This document shows positions 42,798 through 51,425 of a stretch of 64,000 nt of DNA, in pieces. The notes beneath the pieces are model-generated. The model ran no database searches, was not told the origin of the DNA, and worked only from the letters and a program-made list of their open reading frames with translations. Source of the stretch: Hydrogenophaga sp. (GTDB taxonomy: Bacteria > Pseudomonadota > Gammaproteobacteria > Burkholderiales > Burkholderiaceae_C); contig NZ_JAOASO010000159.1 of assembly GCF_030158645.1 (NCBI RefSeq), positions 1 through 64,000 on the forward strand. Direction: 5' to 3'. Position numbers and translations under genes: made by a program. Within the stretch, counting starts at the first letter, position 1. The number at the start of each line of letters is the position of its first letter.

Positions 42798-43208
42798 ATG
42801 ACCCAACTGAAATCACTCGTCGCCGGTATTGCGCTTTGTGGTGCCTCTGCCATCGCGTCGGCGGCCGGGAACCCGCTGAGCGTCCACGTCCTGAACCTGG
42901 AGAGTGGATTGCCCTCGCCGGGCGTCAAGGTTCTGCTGGAGAAGCAGAACGGCGACCAATGGACGGTTCTGAACAGCGGCACGACCAACGAGCAGGGGCG
43001 GATCACAGCGCTGTATCCGCAGGACATGACGCTGCAGAAGGGGAACTACCGCGTGACCTTCAAAACCGGTGACTGGTTTGCACAGCACAAGACGGCGTCG
43101 TTCTTCCCGGAGGTGCCGGTGATCTTTGCGGTTGACGGCACGGTGCCGCACTACCATATTCCGCTGCTGCTCAGCCCATTCGGATTCTCGACGTACCGCG
43201 GTAACTGA
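42798..43208 (+). CDS. hiuH: Exported hydroxyisourate hydrolase (transthyretin-like)
   Basis: Signal peptide; NPLSVHVLNLESGLPSPGVKVLLEKQ..PEVPVIFAVDGTVPHYHIPLLLSPFGFSTYRGN (C-terminal YRGS-type motif). Confidence 0.9.
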   Translation: MTQLKSLVAGIALCGASAIASAAGNPLSVHVLNLESGLPSPGVKVLLEKQNGDQWTVLNSGTTNEQGRITALYPQDMTLQKGNYRVTFKTGDWFAQHKTASFFPEVPVIFAVDGTVPHYHIPLLLSPFGFSTYRGN

Positions 43209-43211
43209 ACG

Positions 43212-43250
43212 GGTCGGCACTTCGCTCGATGTGCGAGCGAAGTGCTGACC
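43212..43250. repeat. Strong inverted repeat/hairpin without U-tract downstream of hiuH
   Basis: GGTCgGCACTTCGCTCG-atgtg-CGAGCGAAGTGCtGACC. Confidence 0.7.
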
Positions 43251-43422
43251 TGTGGAAAACTTGAACGGCCGGGAGCTGGTCAAGTGGTCAACGATGACAC
43301 GGTCCGTCGGATGCGCAGGAGTCCGGATCAGAAGGCGCTGCCTCCGTTCGAGCGTGGCTTCCTGCCATGACCGGCTTGGGGCAGACTGAAGGCGGTATCA
43401 GCGTGACGCCGTCAGTCCAACC

Positions 43423-44208
43423 TCAGCCCGCTGAGACCGCGCGCCCCTCCGAGAACCGCTGCAAGAACTGACGCCCCCGCTCGGTGCTCGGCGCCTCGAA
43501 GAACGCCTCGGGCGTGCCCGTCTCCACCACCACGCCGTGGTCCATGAAGACCACGCGGTGGGCGGCTTCGCGGGCGAAGGCCATTTCGTGCGTGACCACC
43601 AGCATGGTCATGCCCTCGGATGAGAGGTCGCGCATCACCGCCAGCACCTCGCCCACCAGCTCGGGGTCGAGCGCGCTGGTGGGCTCATCGAACAGCATCA
43701 GCGCGGGCTTCATGGCCAGCGCGCGTGCAATGCCCACGCGCTGCTTCTGTCCGCCCGAGAGGCGCGCCGGGAAAACGTCGCGTTTGTCGAACAGCCCCAC
43801 GCGCTGGAGCAGCGCCTCGGCCTCGGCGCGCACGGCGTCTTTCGGCCGGCGTTGCACGTGCACCGGCGCCTCCATCACGTTCTGCAGCACGGTGAGGTGG
43901 GGCCACAGCGCGAACTGCTGGAACACCATGCCGATGCGGGTGCGCACCTGCGCGAGCTGCTGGTCGTTCATGACCACGCCGCCGCTGGTGACGCCGATGG
44001 GCTGGCTGTCGATGAGGATGCGGCCGCTGTCGGGGCGCTCCAGCCAGTTGATGCAGCGCAGCAGCGTGGACTTGCCCGAGCCCGATGGGCCGAGCAGGCA
44101 CACCGTTTCGCCGCGTGCGACGGTGAACGAGATATCGTCGAGCACGCGCAGGCTGCCAAAGCTCTTGCTGAGCGACTGCACGCTGAGTAGCGGAATGAGT
44201 TGGGGCAT
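43423..44208 (-). CDS. Amino-acid-type ABC transporter ATP-binding protein
   Basis: [50 protein letters not shown]. Confidence 0.95.
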   Translation of the reverse strand: MPQLIPLLSVQSLSKSFGSLRVLDDISFTVARGETVCLLGPSGSGKSTLLRCINWLERPDSGRILIDSQPIGVTSGGVVMNDQQLAQVRTRIGMVFQQFALWPHLTVLQNVMEAPVHVQRRPKDAVRAEAEALLQRVGLFDKRDVFPARLSGGQKQRVGIARALAMKPALMLFDEPTSALDPELVGEVLAVMRDLSSEGMTMLVVTHEMAFAREAAHRVVFMDHGVVVETGTPEAFFEAPSTERGRQFLQRFSEGRAVSAG

Positions 44209-44227
44209 GTTGAGGGCGGGTGTTGGA

Positions 44228-44881
44228 TCAGCGCCGCGCGTCGGCCAGGCGGCCCACGGCGGCCACGCCGGCTTCCACCACCAGGCACAGCGCCCAGTAG
44301 AGGATCACTGCGGTGAGGAAGGCGGCGAACGGGATGAAGTGGCGCGACTGGATGGAGTTCACCGCGTGCGTGAGTTCGGGCAAGGTGATGATGGTGAGGA
44401 AGGCGCTGTCCTTGATGATCTGGATCAGCTGGTTGCCCAGCACCGGCGCGCTGGACAGCGCCAGCGGCGGCAGCACGATGCGCCGGAACAGACCCAGGCC
44501 GCTGTAGCCGAAGGCCACGCCGGCTTCGATGGGTGCGCGCGGTTGCGTGGCCCAAGCGGCCCGCAGGATTTCGGCCATGTAGGCCGCGTGGTACGCGGTG
44601 AGCGCGAACAGGCCCGCACTCCACGCGTCGAACTGCAGGCCCATTGACGGCAGGCCGTAGTAGACGATGTAGGCGAACAGCAGAAACGGCGTGCAGCGCG
44701 CCAGGTCGACCAGCCCCTTGGCCGGCAGGCTGAGCAGCTGGCGCGGCGACATCAGCAGCGTGGAGAGCAGGGCGCCGAGCACCAGCGCTGCGAGGCCCGC
44801 GAGCACCGACAGCAGCACGGTGTTGCCCAGGCCCGAGAGCAGCAGCCCGCGTTCCGACCACACGGTGGCGAAGTCATTCAT
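44228..44881 (-). CDS. Amino-acid-type ABC transporter permease
   Basis: [54 protein letters not shown] motif; start trimmed. Confidence 0.9.
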   Translation of the reverse strand: MNDFATVWSERGLLLSGLGNTVLLSVLAGLAALVLGALLSTLLMSPRQLLSLPAKGLVDLARCTPFLLFAYIVYYGLPSMGLQFDAWSAGLFALTAYHAAYMAEILRAAWATQPRAPIEAGVAFGYSGLGLFRRIVLPPLALSSAPVLGNQLIQIIKDSAFLTIITLPELTHAVNSIQSRHFIPFAAFLTAVILYWALCLVVEAGVAAVGRLADARR

Positions 44882-45528
44882 CATGCGGCGGCCTCGCGCA
44901 GCGTCGTGCGCCGCTCCACCCAGCGCTGCACGCTCACCAGCGCATAGACGATGGGGATGTAGATGGCCAGCGCCACCAGAAACGGTGGCAGGGGTTCGTA
45001 GGTTTGTGCGCCGATGCGCACGGCAGCGCGCGTGATGTCGACCACGCCCACCACCGCGAGCACGGGGGTGAGCTTCACCAGTTGCGACATTTCGTTGATG
45101 AGGCCGGGCAAGGCGGTGCGCCACACCTGCGGCAGCACGATGCGGCGAAAGCGCAGCGCCTGGCCCATGCCCACCGATTGCGCCGCTTCGATCTGGTCTT
45201 TCGGCAGATCGAGCAGCGCGGCGCGCCAGACCTCGCAGTTGAACGCGGCGGTGTTGAGCACGAGCGCGATCAGCCCGGCGGTGACCGGGCCGACCGAGAT
45301 GCCCGCCGTGGGCAGGGCAAAAAAGATCAGCAGCACCAGCGTGATGAGCGGCGTGGCGCGCAGCAGGCTCACGTACACCGCCACCACTTGGTTGAGCAGC
45401 GGCACCTTGGCCCAGCGCGCCAGCGCCAGGCCCAGGCCCAAGGGCAGGCCCAGCGCGATGCCCGCAATGGACAGCAGCAGCGTGGTCAGCGCACCGCTGA
45501 AGATCGACAGGACATCGGCATGGCTCAT
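44881..45528 (-). CDS. Amino-acid-type ABC transporter permease
   Basis: GALTTLLLSIAGIALGLPLGLGLALAR..EAAQSVGMGQALRFRRIVLPQVWR. Confidence 0.92.
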   Translation of the reverse strand: MSHADVLSIFSGALTTLLLSIAGIALGLPLGLGLALARWAKVPLLNQVVAVYVSLLRATPLITLVLLIFFALPTAGISVGPVTAGLIALVLNTAAFNCEVWRAALLDLPKDQIEAAQSVGMGQALRFRRIVLPQVWRTALPGLINEMSQLVKLTPVLAVVGVVDITRAAVRIGAQTYEPLPPFLVALAIYIPIVYALVSVQRWVERRTTLREAAA

Positions 45529-45541
45529 GCGCTGAACGGTG

Positions 45542-46378
45542 TCACTGCTCGGGCGTGTAGCTCACCGGCAGCGTGAACGCTTCGCCGAACCACTTCTTCT
45601 GCAGCGCCGGCATGACGCCGTTGGCCTTCTGCGCGGCGATGAATTCGTTCATGAATTTCAGGAGGTCGGTGTTGCCCTTCTTCACCGCCCAGGCCGGGTA
45701 CGAATTCCCCGAAACCGGCTGGCCGAGTTCGAACACGTTGGGCCGCTCGGCCACCAGCGCCTTGAGGTTGATGACCGTGTTGACCACGAAGTCGGTGCGC
45801 TTGAGCGCGAGGTCCTGGTAGGCCTCGGGGTACGACGAATACTCGACAACCTTGCCGAGCTTGCCGCCTTCCTTGGCCAGCATGGCCTGCAGCTCAGGCA
45901 GGCGGCTCAGGAAGGCGCTGCCGGTCTGCACACCCACGGTCTTGCCGTTGAGGTCCTTGATGCTTTTGATGCTGCTGTCGTCCTTGCGCTTGACGTAGTA
46001 GTGCGTGGCGTCGGCAATGGGGCTGGTGAAGTCCAGCGATTGCGTGCGCTCCTTGGTCATGAGGACCGCGGTGATGGCGATGTCGTACTTGCCGGTCGCC
46101 ACGCCTGCGAGGATGCCGGGCCAGGGCAGGATCTCCTGGCGGATCTCGAAGGGTGCGTACTTGCGCAGCGCATCGACCATCTCGTTGTTGAAGCCGGTGG
46201 GCTTGCCGTCTTTCACGAACTCAAACGGGCGGAAGTCGTCTTCGGTGACCACGGTCATGTAGCCGCGCTTCTTGATCTCGTCGAGGTTGGCGGCGTGTGC
46301 AGTGCCGGCCCACAAAGCAATCGGCAGCAGCGCGGCAGCGAGCACGCTGCGGCGGGTGAACGTGAAGTTGGATGGCAT
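45542..46378 (-). CDS. Amino-acid-type ABC transporter substrate-binding protein
   Basis: Signal peptide; LDEIKKRGYMTVVTEDDFRPFEFVKDGKPTGFNNEMVDALRK. Confidence 0.93.
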   Translation of the reverse strand: MPSNFTFTRRSVLAAALLPIALWAGTAHAANLDEIKKRGYMTVVTEDDFRPFEFVKDGKPTGFNNEMVDALRKYAPFEIRQEILPWPGILAGVATGKYDIAITAVLMTKERTQSLDFTSPIADATHYYVKRKDDSSIKSIKDLNGKTVGVQTGSAFLSRLPELQAMLAKEGGKLGKVVEYSSYPEAYQDLALKRTDFVVNTVINLKALVAERPNVFELGQPVSGNSYPAWAVKKGNTDLLKFMNEFIAAQKANGVMPALQKKWFGEAFTLPVSYTPEQ

Positions 46379-46572
46379 GGTGAAGCTCCTGGAGGTTGAT
46401 GGAGTTGATTTGGGCCGGAGGTGTTGAACGCATCCTCTGCAGCGCAAGTTGCATGCCCATGCAGGAGTGGTCCCCGTGAGTTCAAAGCCGCTTGTGGAGG
46501 CGAGCCCGACCCACCCGCTGACAAGGCGGTGCATGCGCCGCCCGTTGCACGGGCGCGGTGCGTGGACGCGCT

Positions 46573-47331
46573 TCAGTCGGGTGCGTGCCACTCCAGCACA
46601 CGCCAGTTCGGCGGCAGACCTTCGCAACCCACGATGGCATCTGAGAGGCTCAGGCGTTGCATCGTGCAGGCCAGCGCGCCGCCTTCCAGCGCCGGCAACG
46701 TGGCGCGTTCGATGTTCCACACACCTGCTTCGAGCACACCGAAAGCGATGACGAAGTCGAGCCAGGCGTCGGTCTGCTGCGGGTGGCGCGCCACCACGTC
46801 GGCCAGGGTGTCATCGGGTGCGGTGTCTGCGGGCCAGGCGGCGCTGCGCGGGCGCAGGTGCATCAGGTAACGGCCGCTCACCAGCAGGCGCTCTGCGGTG
46901 GTTTCGCCAGTGGCGTCAACGGCGGCCAGCGCGATGCGTGTACCCGTGGAGCCGGGCAGGCGTTCCCACACTTCGAGGTAGCGGCCATGAATGCCGGTTT
47001 CGATCACGCGGTCGCGGGTCTCGAACACCATGTGGCCAGCATCGGGTGTGCTGCGCGGCGGCTGCAGGTCGATGGCGCGCTGCCAGGTGCAGACCTCGGG
47101 AGCGCTGGCGTCGGGCTGCGTGATCAGCGTGGTGCCGCCAAAGCCTTGCTGCATCGCGCGGCCCGCCGCCGTGTGGCGGTCGGCCTCGGCGGGCACGCGA
47201 AGGTCGCCGTGCCACAGGCCGGTTTGCAGCCAGCGCACCCAGGTGGTGGTGTCTCGGCCGTCGGGGGTTTCGAGCAGGGTGCGTTGCCACACGCCGTGGT
47301 AGCGGTCGGGGATGGGGGCGGTGGCGCTCAT
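46573..47331 (-). CDS. Uncharacterised protein (252 aa)
   Basis: MSATAPIPDRYHGVWQRTLLETPDGRDTTTWVRWLQTGLWHGDLRVPAEADR; coherent ORF within operon. Confidence 0.65.
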   Translation of the reverse strand: MSATAPIPDRYHGVWQRTLLETPDGRDTTTWVRWLQTGLWHGDLRVPAEADRHTAAGRAMQQGFGGTTLITQPDASAPEVCTWQRAIDLQPPRSTPDAGHMVFETRDRVIETGIHGRYLEVWERLPGSTGTRIALAAVDATGETTAERLLVSGRYLMHLRPRSAAWPADTAPDDTLADVVARHPQQTDAWLDFVIAFGVLEAGVWNIERATLPALEGGALACTMQRLSLSDAIVGCEGLPPNWRVLEWHAPD

Positions 47332-47345
47332 GGGTGTGTGGATGG

Positions 47346-47385
47346 GCTTCGACAAGCTCAGCCCGAACGGAGAGGCGTTCGGTCC
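47346..47385. repeat. REP-like intergenic repeat copy
   Basis: GCTTCGACAAGCTCAGCCCGAACGGAgaggCGTTCGG; the 26-bp core recurs at 52039-52064. Confidence 0.75.
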
Positions 47386-48182
47386 AAACCGGTGGACTGG
47401 GGCAGGCCTCGGTAGAAGACCATGTCGTGGTTGGGCCAGAGATGCGCGCCGGTGTCCCGGGCCAGCGCCTTGAGCTTGCGGATGCTCTCAACGGCCTGTT
47501 GCTCGCGGCCTTGCCACAGGGTGCCCGGTGCCACCTCGTCGTCGATGTTTTCCTGCAGGTCGGCCGCATCACCCGCCAGCAGCACCGGGGCGCCGGTGGG
47601 CAGTTCGATCAGCATCGACATGTGGCCAGCGGTGTGGCCGGGTGTGGCCACGGCGTGCACGCCCGGCAACACGCTGTATTCGCCGTGCTTCAGGCAAAAC
47701 TGGAACGCCCGGCCTTCGTCGTCCAGCAGGTCGTCTTCAAACACCGCACCGTCCAGGCCGCTGCAGGCGGCGTTCCACTCGTCGCGCTGCAGGTGGATCT
47801 CGGCACCGCAGCCGCAGCGTTTGAGTTCCTTCAGCCCACCCGCGTGGTCAAAGTGCAGGTGGCCGATGAAGATCACGTCCACGTCCTTCGCGCCCAGCCC
47901 CAGGCGCGCGAGGTGTTGGGGAATGCGGTGCTCTTCGCGCATGTCGGGCGCGCCCATCTCGAAGGTGGCGGGGTTGTAGTGGCGTTCCCGCAGCGCGGGC
48001 GTGTGGATCTTGGCGTGGTCGCAGCCCACGTCGTAGAGGATGCGGCCGTGCTTCGTTTCGATCAGGTAGGCCAGGATGGGCGCCTCGATGGTCTGGCCAT
48101 GGCCCCGGTTGAAGGTGGAGATGGTCTTGTCGTAGCGGTGGGTCGCGGTGAGCAGCGGCCAGATGCGCAGGGCTTGTGTCAT
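47358..48182 (-). CDS. MBL-fold hydrolase, N-acyl-homoserine-lactonase-like
   Basis: VIFIGHLHFDHAGG (HxHxDH), LLAGDAADLQ; AttM/AiiA-like organisation. Confidence 0.85.
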   Translation of the reverse strand: MTQALRIWPLLTATHRYDKTISTFNRGHGQTIEAPILAYLIETKHGRILYDVGCDHAKIHTPALRERHYNPATFEMGAPDMREEHRIPQHLARLGLGAKDVDVIFIGHLHFDHAGGLKELKRCGCGAEIHLQRDEWNAACSGLDGAVFEDDLLDDEGRAFQFCLKHGEYSVLPGVHAVATPGHTAGHMSMLIELPTGAPVLLAGDAADLQENIDDEVAPGTLWQGREQQAVESIRKLKALARDTGAHLWPNHDMVFYRGLPQSTGLDRTPLRSG

Positions 48183-48197
48183 GGTGAATCCTTGGGT

Positions 48198-48899
48198 TCA
48201 GGCGCCGGTGAAGGCCTGCACCCAGGTGTTGACCCGATCGGGTTCAGCCGCGTGCAGGCCTTGCAGCGAGGCCACCACCTCGTCGGTGCTGCGCACGCGC
48301 CCGAAGATGCCGCCCTCCACGCCGATCATGGCCAGGGCGGCGGCCTGCAGCGCGGGGTTGCTGGCGGCGGTGGCGTCGGTCACGGTGGTGCAGGCAAAGC
48401 CCCGGTCCACCGCTTCGCGCAGCGTGGAGTGCACACACACCTCGGTGGTCACGCCGCAGACGATGAGCTGCTCGATGCCGCGTGCCGCGAGCACCTGCGC
48501 CAGCCGCGTGCGGTGGAAGGCACCGTAGCCCGGCTTGTCGATCACCTCTTCGCCGCTCAGGGGGCGCACCGCGTCCACGAAGTCGTGGCCCTGCTCGCCG
48601 CGCACCAGCAAGCGCCCCAATGGCCCCAGGCTGCCGATGGGCGCGCCCGCGTCCACGCTGCGCTGCAGCTTGGTGGCGGGGCAGTCGCTCAGGTCGCTCA
48701 GGTGGCCTTCGCGCGTGTGCACCACCAGCAGGCCGGCCGCACGCGCGGCCTTCAGCAGCCGCACGGCGTTGGCCACCACCGCCTGCATGGGCGCGATGTC
48801 GATGCCGGCCTGGTGGGCGTAGCCACCGGGGCTGCAGAAATCGCGCTGCAGGTCGATCACGACCAGGGCGGTGCGGCTGGGGTCGGGCGCGGTGTCCAT
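48198..48899 (-). CDS. Isochorismatase-like cysteine hydrolase
   Basis: TALVVIDLQRDFCSPGG, GIEQLIVCGVTTEVCVHSTLREAVDRGF. Confidence 0.92.
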   Translation of the reverse strand: MDTAPDPSRTALVVIDLQRDFCSPGGYAHQAGIDIAPMQAVVANAVRLLKAARAAGLLVVHTREGHLSDLSDCPATKLQRSVDAGAPIGSLGPLGRLLVRGEQGHDFVDAVRPLSGEEVIDKPGYGAFHRTRLAQVLAARGIEQLIVCGVTTEVCVHSTLREAVDRGFACTTVTDATAASNPALQAAALAMIGVEGGIFGRVRSTDEVVASLQGLHAAEPDRVNTWVQAFTGA

Positions 48900-48901
48900 G
48901 C

Positions 48902-49693
48902 TCAGACGCTGTTCGATCGGGTGAAGCCGGTGGTGATGGCCTCGGCCATGCGGCGCGCCACCTCATCAGCCAGCAACTTGCCCTTGATGGCGTCCGACCC
49001 TTTGGCCGACGAGAGCACGCCCGAGGCCGGCACCCAGTCGGTGCGCGGCGGGTACATGTCGTAGGGCGGGAAGTCGGCCGGGCCGTCGTCGGGCAGCAGG
49101 TCCATGCGCACCAGATGCGGGTGGTAGTGCAGCATCATCGAGGTCTCCAGCACGGCCGCGTGCTCCAGCGCGAAGCCGGGGAAGCCGTCGGGGAACACAT
49201 CGCCCAGGGTCTCGGGCGTCATGAAGTCCCAGTATTCGAGGCGCATCACCTGCAGAGGGTTCGCCGGGTCGGCGGCCTTGGCGTCGCGCAGGCCAAGGTC
49301 GATGCCCTCGATCAGGAACCACTGGTTCTCGTAGTGGCCGTTCACGACCACCAGTTTGTGCAGACCGTGGCGCGCAAATTCACGCACTGCGTCGCGCACC
49401 TGGCCCACCAGCGTGGCGGCGTCCACACTCGTGGTGCCGCAAAAGTGCTGGCCACCGCCGCACTTGGGTTGCGACTTGTAGCCGTAAGAGAGCGTGGGCG
49501 CCACCAGCCCACCCACCAGCGCAGCGGTGTCGGCCGCCACGGCACTCGACAGCAGGCCGTCGGTGCCCAGCGGCAGGTGCGGGCCGTGCTGTTCGAGCGC
49601 ACCCACCGGCAGCAGCACAGGCGGTTGGTCGCGCTGCACGCGCGACTGGTAGTCCACCCACGAGAGTTCGTTCATCCACACGGTGGTGTTCAT
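48902..49693 (-). CDS. Creatininase family protein
   Basis: PVLLPVGALEQHGPHLPLGTDGLLS..LVVVNGHYENQWFLIEGI. Confidence 0.93.
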   Translation of the reverse strand: MNTTVWMNELSWVDYQSRVQRDQPPVLLPVGALEQHGPHLPLGTDGLLSSAVAADTAALVGGLVAPTLSYGYKSQPKCGGGQHFCGTTSVDAATLVGQVRDAVREFARHGLHKLVVVNGHYENQWFLIEGIDLGLRDAKAADPANPLQVMRLEYWDFMTPETLGDVFPDGFPGFALEHAAVLETSMMLHYHPHLVRMDLLPDDGPADFPPYDMYPPRTDWVPASGVLSSAKGSDAIKGKLLADEVARRMAEAITTGFTRSNSV

Positions 49694-50602
49694 TCAGGTT
49701 CCTTGGGGTTGGGGTGTGGGTGAGGCGTCGATGGCCTCAACAAAAGCGGCGAGGGTGATCAGCGCACCACCGGCCCACTCCAGGGCGGTCATGGATTCGT
49801 CGCCGAACCACACGGCGGTCAACACCGCCACCACCAGCTCGGCCAGCAAAATCACGCCGGCCTTGCTGCTCTCGATGTGGGTCACGCCGAACTGCCAGGT
49901 GGCGGTGGCCAGCAGCAGCCACACGAAGCCGTAAGCCAGCACCGCGATCCACACGCCCAGGCCCATGGCCGTTGGCACGCTGTGACCCAGCGCGGTGGTG
50001 GCCACCAACGAAATGACGCCGCAGCCGGCAAACACCGCGAAGGTCTTGCTGACCATCGGCACCTGTTGGGCAGCGCGCGCGATCACGTTGTTGGCCGCGA
50101 AGCAGAAGCCGGCGGAGAGTGCGAGGAAGTCCACGAAGGTGAAGGCCAGGTCCACGCCGCCCGTGCCGCCCAGGAAGAGCCACAGCCCGACGAGAGCCAT
50201 CACCACCGCGGCCCAGCGCAGCGGCGGAATGCGTTCTTTCAAAAACAGCCAGCCGCCCAGCACCGACCACACCGGCGAGAGGTAGAACAGGAACATCACC
50301 CGCACCACGTCGCCCAGCATCAGCGCGTTGACAAACGAGGTGTTGGCCCAGCCACCCACCACGGCCAGCGCCAGCAGCAGGCCCCACTGCGCGCGCCAGG
50401 CGGCGCGCTGGCGCCAGATGAAGACACAGGTGAACAGGCCCACCACGCCATACGACAGCAGCGACACCATGGGGCCGGTGAGGCCCTGCGCGATGAACCA
50501 CTTGAGCGGCATCCACGACAGGCCCCAGAGCGACGCCGAGAACAGCAGCACGCCGGTGGCGAGGCGGTTGGAAGGGTGAGAGAGCAGGGACATCGACGGC
50601 AA
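49694..50602 (-). CDS. EamA/DMT-family transporter
   Basis: Ten TM-like segments; LVAQ-type EamA repeats, ILLAELVVAVLTAVWFGDESMTALEWAGGALI. Confidence 0.9.
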   Translation of the reverse strand: MPSMSLLSHPSNRLATGVLLFSASLWGLSWMPLKWFIAQGLTGPMVSLLSYGVVGLFTCVFIWRQRAAWRAQWGLLLALAVVGGWANTSFVNALMLGDVVRVMFLFYLSPVWSVLGGWLFLKERIPPLRWAAVVMALVGLWLFLGGTGGVDLAFTFVDFLALSAGFCFAANNVIARAAQQVPMVSKTFAVFAGCGVISLVATTALGHSVPTAMGLGVWIAVLAYGFVWLLLATATWQFGVTHIESSKAGVILLAELVVAVLTAVWFGDESMTALEWAGGALITLAAFVEAIDASPTPQPQGT

Positions 50603-51364
50603 TCAGGGCATGACCGAGCCACCGTTGGGCCCCAGCACCTGGCCGCAGTAAAAGCGCGACAGGTCGGAGGCGAGGAACAGCGCGGTGGCCGCGATCTCGT
50701 CGGGCTCGGCCACGCGGTGTTGCGGAATGGCGAGTTCCTTTTCCATCCACTCGGGGCTCATGCTGTCCAGCGAGACCATGGCGGTGTTCACCGGCCCGGG
50801 CGCAATGGCGTTGACGCGGATGCCGTGCGGCGCGAACTCGCGCGCCAGCGATTTGGTGAGCCCGATCACGCCGGCCTTGGCCGCGCAGTAGGGCGCGTAG
50901 TTCTCGCGGCCGAGAATGCCGAGGTCGGACGCGAGGTTGACGATGACGCCACCGCTGCGCGCCACCATGCCGGGCAGCACCGCGCGCGACATCAGAAACA
51001 CCGACTTCAGGTCGGTGGCCAGCATGCGGTCCCAGTCGGCCTCGGTGGTGTCCAGGAACGGCTTCTCCTGGATGATGCCGGCGTTGTTGACGAGGATGTG
51101 GATGTCGCCCACGGTGTGCAGGGCTTCTGTCACCAGGCGCTGCACGGCCTCGCCGTCGCTCACGTCGGCGCTGATGGCCACGGCCTGCCCGCCCGCGTGC
51201 TTGATGGTCTGCACCAGGGTGGCGGCCTCCTGCGGCTGGTTCAAGTGGTTGACGACCACGCGTGCGCCCGCTTGCGCGAACTTCAGCGCGATGGCACGTC
51301 CTATGCCGGTGGCCGCTCCGGTGACCAGCGCGGTCTGGCCTACGAGCGACAGCTGCACGCTCAT
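50603..51364 (-). CDS. SDR-family oxidoreductase
   Basis: ALVTGAATGIGRAIALKFAQAGA, LVNNAG, YCAAKAG. Confidence 0.94.
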   Translation of the reverse strand: MSVQLSLVGQTALVTGAATGIGRAIALKFAQAGARVVVNHLNQPQEAATLVQTIKHAGGQAVAISADVSDGEAVQRLVTEALHTVGDIHILVNNAGIIQEKPFLDTTEADWDRMLATDLKSVFLMSRAVLPGMVARSGGVIVNLASDLGILGRENYAPYCAAKAGVIGLTKSLAREFAPHGIRVNAIAPGPVNTAMVSLDSMSPEWMEKELAIPQHRVAEPDEIAATALFLASDLSRFYCGQVLGPNGGSVMP

Positions 51365-51425
51365 GGGGTACCTTCGCTCTGCGGGCTGCGGTGCGAGCTT
51401 GCTTGGGAGCGGCCCGGCGCGGCGC

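Noticed and set aside
47334-49064. 576-aa plus-strand ORF antisense to lactonase and isochorismatase genes
   Set aside because: Spans two convincing minus-strand genes; composition artefact.
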